A DNA stretch of 64,000 nucleotides from Cellulomonas xiejunii (GTDB taxonomy: Bacteria; Actinomycetota; Actinomycetes; Actinomycetales; Cellulomonadaceae), in NCBI RefSeq assembly GCF_024508315.1, contig NZ_CP101987.1:806001-870000 (forward strand), written 5' to 3'. Of this stretch, positions 58,616 through 64,000 are shown in pieces. Both the position numbers and the translations under genes were made by a program. How positions within the stretch are numbered: position 1 is the stretch's first letter; the number at the start of each line of letters is the position of its first letter. A model generated the notes under the pieces. The model saw nothing but the letters and a program-made list of their open reading frames with translations, searched no databases and was not told where the DNA came from.

Positions 58616-61482
58616 CACGTCCCCCCACGGGGCCGGCCGGTCGGCTGCCCGCGCCGACGACCGCGCCCGCGCAGCTCCCGCCTGCCGGCCTGCCCGGGCT
58701 CGACCCGGCGTGGTCGCGCCTCGTGACCGCCCCGGAGACGGCCCTGCAGCCGACGCCCGGCCGCGGCGACGGGGTGCCCGCCGCTGACGGGACACCCCCG
58801 CTCGAGCGCACCTGGCACGTGCTCGACACCGGACCGGCCCTCGCCGCCCGGGGCGTCACGCCCGTCGGGACGCTGCTGTGCGTCCACGGCAACCCCACGT
58901 GGGCGTACCTGTGGCGCGACCTCGCCTCCGCCACCCTCGCCGCCGCCACCCTCGCCGCCGCCACCCTTGCCGCGGCGGACGCCGCCGACGGCCCGGGCGC
59001 GTGGCGCGTCGTCGCCGTCGACCAGCTGGAGATGGGCTTCTCCGAGAGGACGGGTACGCACCGGACGCTGCGCCGCCGCGTGCGGGACCTCGGTGACCTC
59101 ACCGACGCGCTCGGGCTGGACGGCCGGGTGGTCACGGTGGGGCACGACTGGGGCGGCGTCGTCTCGCTCGGCTGGGCCGTCGACCACGCCGACGCGCTCG
59201 CGGGCGTCGTCCTGCTCGACACCGCGGTGCACCAGCCGCAGGACCGGCCGATCCCGCTGCCGCTGCGCCTCGCGCTCGGCGCGCTCGCCCCGTCGACGGT
59301 CGCGACGCCCGCGTTCCTCGAGACGACGCTCGCGCTCGCGCACCCGCCGCTGCCCGACGACGTCAAGGCCGCCTACCGGGCGCCGTACCGCACGCCCGAG
59401 CGCCGCGCGGGGATCGGCGCGTTCGTCGCCGACATCCCCGTCGGCGCCGCTCACCCGAGCGCGGCCGAGCTCGACCGCGTCGCCGCGGGCGTCCGTTCCC
59501 TCGACGTCCCGGCGCTGGTGCTGTGGGGCCCGCGGGACCCCGTCTTCGGGGAGGCCCACCTCGGGGACCTGCTCGCGCGGCTGCCGCAGGCGCAGGTGCA
59601 CCGCTTCGAGGGCGCGGGGCACCTGGTCGCCGAGGACGTCGACGTCGCGGGCGCCGTCACGACGTGGCTCGCGGAGCGCCGCCCGCCGGGCCCGGACCTC
59701 GCCACCGTGATGCGCGACCGCGCCACCGCAGCGACGGGTACCCGCACCGCCGACGCGGCCGAGGCGCGCGCGCCCCTGTGGCGCCGGCTCGACGACCTCG
59801 CCGACGACGACTCGACGGCGCTCGTCGAGATGGCGCCGCCCACCGGCGACGGCGTTCGGACCGTCACGTGGCGGCTGCTCGCGCGGCGCGTCCGTGAGCT
59901 CGCGGCGGGCCTGCACGCGGCCGGTGTGCGCCGCGGGGACCGGGTGTCGCTCCTCGTCCCGCCCGGTGCCGACCTGACCGCGACCCTCTACGCGTGCCTG
60001 CGGATCGGCGCCGTCGTCGTGGTCGCGGACGCCGGGCTCGGTGCGCGCGGGCTCACGCGGGCCGTCCGTGGCGCGCGACCGACCGTCGTGGTGGGGGAGC
60101 GCAAGGGCCTGGCCGCGGCGCGAGCGCTCGGCTGGCCGGGGCGTCGCGTGTCGACGACGACGCTGCCCTCCACCACGGCAGCCCTCCTCGGCGTCGAGCT
60201 GAGCCTGCCCGACCTGGGCGACCTCGGTGTCGGGACCGACCTGCCGCCGGAGCCCGCGCCCGACGACGTCGCGGCCATCCTGTTCACGTCCGGGTCCACC
60301 GGTCCTGCCAAGGGCGTCGCCTACACGCACGCGCAGCTCTCGGCGATGCGCGACGCGCTCGCGGCGCAGTACGGCCTGGGCGTCGGGACGGGCCTGGTCG
60401 CGGGCTTCGCACCGTTCGCGCTGCTCGGCCCCGCGCTCGGCTGCCGCTCGGTCACCCCCGACATGGACGTCACGGCCCCCCGCACGCTCACCGCGCGAGC
60501 GGTCGCGGCCGCCGCCGAGGCGGCCGCCGTCGACCTCGCCGGCCCGACCGCGGTGTTCCTGTCGCCCGCCGCCGTCGCGAACGTCGTCGCGACGGCGGGC
60601 GACCTCACGGGCGACGACGAGCGCGCGCTCGGCCGCGTCGGGCTGCTGCTGTCCGCGGGTGCGCCCGTGGGGGAGGCACTGCTCGCGGCGGTCGGTGACC
60701 TGCTGCCCGGTGCCGTGCCGCGCACGCCGTACGGCATGACCGAGGGCCTGCTGCTCACGGACGTGACGCTCGAGGAGATCCGCGCCGCCGGGTCCGGCGG
60801 AGCGGCGGGCGGGGTGTGCGTCGGACGGCCCGCGGCCGGGGTGACCGTGCGCATCAGCGCGCTCGATGCCGACGGGCGCGCGACCGGGCCCCTGGACGCG
60901 ACGCCCGGCGTGACCGGTGAGGTCGTCGTCGCCGCGGCGCACGTGAAGGACCACTACGACCGGCTGTGGCTGACGGACCGCGAGAGCCGACGGGGGACGC
61001 CGGACGGTGACGGACCTCGTGGGCCCGGCGACGGGCACGACGCGCTCGACGGCGTCGCGCCCGGCGCGCGCTGGCACCGGACCGGTGACGTCGGGCACCT
61101 CGACGCCGAGGGCCGGCTGTGGATCGAAGGGCGGCTCGCGCACGTCCTGCTCACCGCCGACGGGCCCGTCACCCCCGTCGGACCCGAGCAGCGCGCGCAG
61201 TGCGTCCCCGGGGTGCGGCGTGCGGGCGTCGTCGGGGTGGGGCCGCGGGGTACGCAGCAGGTCGTCGTCGTGGTGGAGACCGAGCCGGGCGCGCGCCGGC
61301 CGTCCCTCGCGACGCCCGCGCTCACGGCCGCCGTGCGCGCCGCCGTCGGTCCGGCCGTGGCGGCGGTGCTCGTCGTGCCCGACCTGCCGACCGACGTCCG
61401 CCACAACTCCAAGGTCGACCGCACGCGGGTCGCGGCATGGGCCGAGGGCGTGCTCGCCGGCGGACGGCTGGGCCGACCGTGA
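58612..61482 (+). CDS. oleBC: OleBC fusion: beta-lactone decarboxylase + beta-lactone synthetase
   Basis: This 956-residue fusion starts with a GTG overlapping the oleA stop (GTGA). The OleB half (about 1-370) is an alpha/beta-hydrolase of the haloalkane-dehalogenase fold: HGNPTWAYLWRD, nucleophile Asp in VTVGHDWGGVVS, and His in EGAGHLVAEDVD. A linker follows. The OleC half (about 385-956) is an acyl-CoA synthetase-like ANL enzyme: ILFTSGSTGPAKGVAYTH (P-loop), RTPYGMTEGLLL, RTGDVGHLDAEGRLWI and HNSKVDRTRV. OleC closes the beta-hydroxy acid to a beta-lactone, and OleB decarboxylates it to a cis-olefin. Fusion of the two is known in Gram-positive lineages. The OleB part has three in-frame 15-bp repeats. 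Confidence 0.95.
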   Translation: MTRPPTGPAGRLPAPTTAPAQLPPAGLPGLDPAWSRLVTAPETALQPTPGRGDGVPAADGTPPLERTWHVLDTGPALAARGVTPVGTLLCVHGNPTWAYLWRDLASATLAAATLAAATLAAADAADGPGAWRVVAVDQLEMGFSERTGTHRTLRRRVRDLGDLTDALGLDGRVVTVGHDWGGVVSLGWAVDHADALAGVVLLDTAVHQPQDRPIPLPLRLALGALAPSTVATPAFLETTLALAHPPLPDDVKAAYRAPYRTPERRAGIGAFVADIPVGAAHPSAAELDRVAAGVRSLDVPALVLWGPRDPVFGEAHLGDLLARLPQAQVHRFEGAGHLVAEDVDVAGAVTTWLAERRPPGPDLATVMRDRATAATGTRTADAAEARAPLWRRLDDLADDDSTALVEMAPPTGDGVRTVTWRLLARRVRELAAGLHAAGVRRGDRVSLLVPPGADLTATLYACLRIGAVVVVADAGLGARGLTRAVRGARPTVVVGERKGLAAARALGWPGRRVSTTTLPSTTAALLGVELSLPDLGDLGVGTDLPPEPAPDDVAAILFTSGSTGPAKGVAYTHAQLSAMRDALAAQYGLGVGTGLVAGFAPFALLGPALGCRSVTPDMDVTAPRTLTARAVAAAAEAAAVDLAGPTAVFLSPAAVANVVATAGDLTGDDERALGRVGLLLSAGAPVGEALLAAVGDLLPGAVPRTPYGMTEGLLLTDVTLEEIRAAGSGGAAGGVCVGRPAAGVTVRISALDADGRATGPLDATPGVTGEVVVAAAHVKDHYDRLWLTDRESRRGTPDGDGPRGPGDGHDALDGVAPGARWHRTGDVGHLDAEGRLWIEGRLAHVLLTADGPVTPVGPEQRAQCVPGVRRAGVVGVGPRGTQQVVVVVETEPGARRPSLATPALTAAVRAAVGPAVAAVLVVPDLPTDVRHNSKVDRTRVAAWAEGVLAGGRLGRP
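58930..58974 (+). repeat. Three in-frame 15-bp repeats in oleBC
   Basis: GCCACCCTCGCCGCC repeats three times (third copy with changes), encoding ATLAA units between the first beta strands of the OleB domain. It lengthens a surface loop and is prone to slippage. Confidence 0.85.
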
Positions 61483-62489
61483 AGGTGCTGGTCACCGGGG
61501 CTTCCGGCCTGCTGGGGCGCACCACGGCCGCACGGCTGCGCGACGCCGGTCACGAGGTGCGGACCTTCCAGCGGCGACCCAGCGGCGTGGCCGGCGTCCA
61601 GGACTCCCTCGGCTCGGTGACGGAGCCCGACGCCGTCGACCGTGCCGTCCGCGGCGTCGAGGCGGTCGTGCACCTGGCGGCGAAGGTGTCGTTCGCGGGC
61701 GACGCCGCCGACTTCCGCCGCGTCAACGTCGACGGCACGCGCACTCTGCTCGCCGCGGCCGCACGCCACGGCGTCGCCGACGTGGTCCACGTGTCGACGC
61801 CGTCGGTCGCGCACACGGGGACGGCGATCGTCGGGGACGACGCGCCACGCGCCGACCCGCAGCGCGCGCACGGCGAGTACGCGCGGACCAAGGCGCAGGC
61901 CGAGCTCCTCGCGCTCGACGCCGACGGCGCCCTGCGGGTCGTCGCCGTCCGGCCGCACATCGTGTGGGGGCCGGGCGACGAGCAGCTCGTCGCGCGCGTC
62001 GCGCAGCGGGCCCGCGCCGGACGCCTCCCGCTGCTGGGCCACGGCGCGGCGCTCATCGACACGACCTACCTCGACAACGCGGTGTCGGCCCTGGTCGCGG
62101 CGCTGCACCGGCTCGGCGACGACGACGATGCCGTGCGGGGCCGGGCCTACGTCGTCACCAACGGCGAACCGCGCACGGTCGCCGAGCTGCTCGCGGGGAT
62201 CTGTGCGGCCGTCGGTGCGCCCGCTCCCACGGCCCGGGTACCCGCCGCAGTGGCTCGCGGTGCGGGTGCCGTGGTCGAGACGCTCTGGGGTCGGCTCCCG
62301 CTGCGCAGCGCCGACGGGGAGCCGCCCATGACGCGGTTCCTCGCGGAGCAGCTGTCGACCGCGCACTGGTTCGACCAGCGCCGCACGCGTGCCGACCTGC
62401 GGTGGGTGCCCGAGGTGACGCTCGACGAAGGGCTGCGACGGCTGGCGCAGTGGCACGCGGCGGAGGGCGGAGCGGCGCTGCGTGCCTGA
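61479..62489 (+). CDS. oleD: OleD, NAD(P)H-dependent beta-ketoacid reductase
   Basis: This 336-residue extended SDR enzyme reduces the OleA product to a beta-hydroxy acid. The Rossmann motif VLVTGASGLLGRTTAARL is at residues 3-20, the acidic/VHLAAKVSF segment follows, and the active-site HGEYARTKAQ has the YxxxK pair (about 133-137). VRPHIVWGPGDEQL is typical of the 3beta-HSD-like group to which OleD belongs. Its GTG overlaps the oleBC stop (GTGA). It is the last gene of the operon before a strong terminator. Confidence 0.95.
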   Translation: MKVLVTGASGLLGRTTAARLRDAGHEVRTFQRRPSGVAGVQDSLGSVTEPDAVDRAVRGVEAVVHLAAKVSFAGDAADFRRVNVDGTRTLLAAAARHGVADVVHVSTPSVAHTGTAIVGDDAPRADPQRAHGEYARTKAQAELLALDADGALRVVAVRPHIVWGPGDEQLVARVAQRARAGRLPLLGHGAALIDTTYLDNAVSALVAALHRLGDDDDAVRGRAYVVTNGEPRTVAELLAGICAAVGAPAPTARVPAAVARGAGAVVETLWGRLPLRSADGEPPMTRFLAEQLSTAHWFDQRRTRADLRWVPEVTLDEGLRRLAQWHAAEGGAALRA

Positions 62490-62507
62490 ACGACTCCGGC
62501 GCGGGAA

Positions 62508-62553
62508 CGACGAGGGGCCGCCGAGAACCTGACGGCTCGGCGGCCCCTCGTCG
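62508..62553. terminator. Perfect 18-bp hairpin ending the ole operon
   Basis: CGACGAGGGGCCGCCGAG (62508-62525) pairs perfectly with CTCGGCGGCCCCTCGTCG (62536-62553) around a 10-nt loop, between the oleD stop and the convergent membrane-protein gene. It serves both directions. Confidence 0.88.
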
Positions 62554-62558
62554 AGGCG

Positions 62559-63206
62559 TCAGAGCGGGCCGGCCATGCCCGGGTGGTCGTTCGCCGGCGC
62601 GGGCGTGACGGCGGGCGCGGCCTCGGGCGCGGCAGCCGGAGCGGCCTCGGCGCCGGGCGCCCCGGCACCGAACGCACCGACGCCGTACGCCTCGGCGGCG
62701 GGCACCGGCGCCTCGTCCTGCGCCTTCGCCGCGGCGAAGGCCGACCGCAGGACCGCGAAGGAACCGAGCGCACCGAACCCGAGGGCCCAGCCGAGGTCGG
62801 GCAGGTAGTCGGGCAGGGCGTCGGGCAGGACCTCGAAGAACAAGGGCCAGAACTCGCCGTGCGTGAGCGCCGACCACGCGCTGAGGCCGCTGCCCTCGAC
62901 GAACGCGGTCGCGCCGTCGTAGACGATGCCGGCGAAGAAGGCGAGGAGCAGCGTGACCGCCGTCGTCACGAGCACGATCGCGGCGCCGACGCGGCTGATC
63001 CGACCCGCTCCCCACGCGTACAGGCGGAGCGCGAGGAAGGCGACGACGGCACCGACGAAGGCGGTCACGTAACCCAGTCCCCAGATCAGGACCCAGGCCG
63101 CCACGCCCACGGGCACGGTGACCAGCGCGGCAAGCGTCCCGCGGCGGACGTTCTCGCGAACGGGTACGGCCGAGGTCGTCGGGACGTCGGCAGAGGTGTC
63201 AGACAC
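62559..63206 (-). CDS. Hypothetical multi-pass membrane protein
   Basis: This 215-residue protein has a polar N-terminus (1-25) and about four hydrophobic helices. Examples are TLAALVTVPVGVAAWVLIWG, VTAFVGAVVAFLALRLYAWG, VGAAIVLVTTAVTLLLAFFA and LGWALGFGALGSFAVLRSAF. A C-terminal Ala/Pro/Gly-rich tail of about 50 residues follows. No family is recognised with confidence. The GTG at 63206 starts the frame. It is divergent from the helicase gene. Confidence 0.75.
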   Translation of the reverse strand: MSDTSADVPTTSAVPVRENVRRGTLAALVTVPVGVAAWVLIWGLGYVTAFVGAVVAFLALRLYAWGAGRISRVGAAIVLVTTAVTLLLAFFAGIVYDGATAFVEGSGLSAWSALTHGEFWPLFFEVLPDALPDYLPDLGWALGFGALGSFAVLRSAFAAAKAQDEAPVPAAEAYGVGAFGAGAPGAEAAPAAAPEAAPAVTPAPANDHPGMAGPL

Positions 63207-63628
63207 GGGGACTCCCGGGGAGGTGGCCCGGGTCGATCCCGGGCGAGCGCGAGCAGCGTAGCGACGGGGGAGTGCGCCGCGTGGCTGGTTTTCGGTACCG
63301 ATTCAGCACGGCGGACACGGCTGCCAGGTACTCGGCGGTAGGCTTTTGCTCAGCTGGTGATGGAGCAGGGCCAGGACCGTGCCGCGTGATCGTTCACGGA
63401 GGCGTCCGGCCGAGTGGCACCACCGGCGTCAGCACGGACCCGTAGGCGCGCGCACGGGGGAAGCTGCGCGGTCGCACGGCGCGCTCACCCGCAGGAGCTC
63501 ACGCCCCGTCGGCCCCGGGCGCACTGCCCGGCGGTACCGGGCACCGCCCCGGCGCGACCGGTCCTGGCTGGGTGGGGCATGGCGTGCCGGACCGCGGACG
63601 CGGTGCGGACGGGCGCGAAGGAGGAGAT
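63207..63628 (+). promoter_or_regulatory. Long leader of the helicase gene
   Basis: No gene is supported. TAGGCT (63339-63344) is a -10 candidate giving a leader of about 280 nt. Several GC-rich stems are possible near 63513-63552, for example CCGGGC-gcact-GCCCGG. The leader ends in GAAGGAGG before the GTG at 63629. Confidence 0.4.
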
Positions 63629-64000
63629 GTGGCACGAGCAGGCCAGCGCGGCTCCGGCCGCGGACGCAGCGACGCCGGCGCGCAGCGCCGCCGTGCTCCG
63701 CGTCCCAGCGAGCAGGGGATCATCCCGGTGCTCGCCGGGCTTGCCCGTGAGGTCGACGGTGCGGTGCAGCGGCCTCCGACCCGTGCCGCCGTGCGCACGA
63801 AGTTCCAGGTCGTCGCGCTGATCGTGCGCGAGGAGCGCGCCCGGGTCATGGCGGACGCCACCCTCTCGCAGGCGCGGCGCGCGGAGCAGCTCAAGCGGCT
63901 CGACGGCGTCGCGACCCAGCTGGCGAGGACCGCCGCCCGCGACACCTCGCTGCTCGAGCTGCTGACGGACGAGGCCCGCGTCTCGGACGCGGCACGCGCG
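63629..64000 (+). CDS. DEAD/DEAH-box (SNF2-like) helicase, N-terminus only
   Basis: The first 124 residues of a gene cut by the right edge start with GTG after GAAGGAGGAGAT. The Arg/Gly-rich start is followed by GIIPVLAGLAREVDGAVQRP, VRTKFQVVALIVREERARVM, QARRAEQLKRLDGVATQLAR and TAARDTSLLELLTDEARVSD. This N-terminal region precedes the helicase core in an actinobacterial DEAD/DEAH helicase. The helicase motifs themselves lie outside the window. The assignment rests on remembered similarity. Confidence 0.65.
   Translation, partial: MARAGQRGSGRGRSDAGAQRRRAPRPSEQGIIPVLAGLAREVDGAVQRPPTRAAVRTKFQVVALIVREERARVMADATLSQARRAEQLKRLDGVATQLARTAARDTSLLELLTDEARVSDAARA

Noticed and set aside
55295-58795. 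Minus-strand frame of more than 1,100 codons opposite xylanase and oleA
   Set aside because: It is an antisense artefact of high GC. Both plus-strand genes have complete catalytic motifs.
63379-63750. Short plus-strand gene before the helicase
   Set aside because: It is an Arg-rich frame without a ribosome site that overlaps the helicase gene in another frame.

Overview
The window is very GC-rich DNA with actinobacterial signal structure: many GTG starts, stop/start overlaps of the GTGA type, and several TAnnnT -10 boxes only 6-8 nt before a start codon. The gene set (GH10 xylanase, csp-DUF3027 cluster, oleA-oleBC-oleD, a c-di-AMP riboswitch before an NlpC/P60 hydrolase) fits a Micrococcales organism such as Cellulomonas. 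The taxon is inferred from gene content, not from a marker gene.

Left core (1-40.9 kb). A helicase-associated (XPB/Ssl2 N-terminal-like) protein runs off the left edge. Then come an M20 peptidase, a DksA-like protein that has lost zinc ligands, and a cspA-type/DUF3027/Hsp90-like ATPase operon. Next are a CAP protein, a DUF2530 protein, a small tyrosine phosphatase, a purine permease, UDP-glucose dehydrogenase, a degenerate GGDEF-EAL protein, a MarR-MFS pair, a DUF4012 protein, a surface protein, SerC and a DtxR regulator. A ydaO-type riboswitch precedes an NlpC/P60 hydrolase that starts with TTG. Then follow an HNH nuclease, a tandem universal stress protein, an Lrp regulator, a second CAP protein, a striking array of inverted 20-21 bp repeats, the ddaH-rocD arginine pair, an aldo/keto reductase, OsmC, a gluconate permease with gluconokinase, AIM24, a TM2 protein, an integral-membrane glycosyltransferase and an RNase Z-like protein.

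Accessory region (about 41.0-50.2 kb). Coding density drops and broken genes accumulate. On the minus strand lie polymorphic-toxin C-terminal fragments with linked immunity genes: an EssD/YeeF-type nuclease remnant overlapping a YezG-like immunity gene, and a second toxin fragment overlapping its immunity gene. A SUKH/SMI1 protein and an HTH-nucleotidyltransferase are nearby, along with IS3-type and other transposase-like remnants. A tRNA-Arg(CCT) gene at 47245-47317 has 32 bp of its 3' end duplicated at 50153-50184. The two copies bracket a mini-island of about 2.9 kb with a Fic protein, an AbiE-like remnant and an unknown gene, but no integrase.

Right core (50.4-64 kb). A frameshifted conserved gene and small hypothetical genes lead to a TetR regulator divergent from an FMN/4Fe-4S/FAD oxidoreductase. 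A lipoprotein and a secreted GH10 xylanase with an N-terminal InlB-type repeat and a C-terminal FIVAR-like helix follow. Then comes a complete long-chain olefin operon (oleA, fused oleBC, oleD) ending in a perfect terminator hairpin, a membrane protein, and the start of a DEAD/DEAH (SNF2-like) helicase cut by the right edge.
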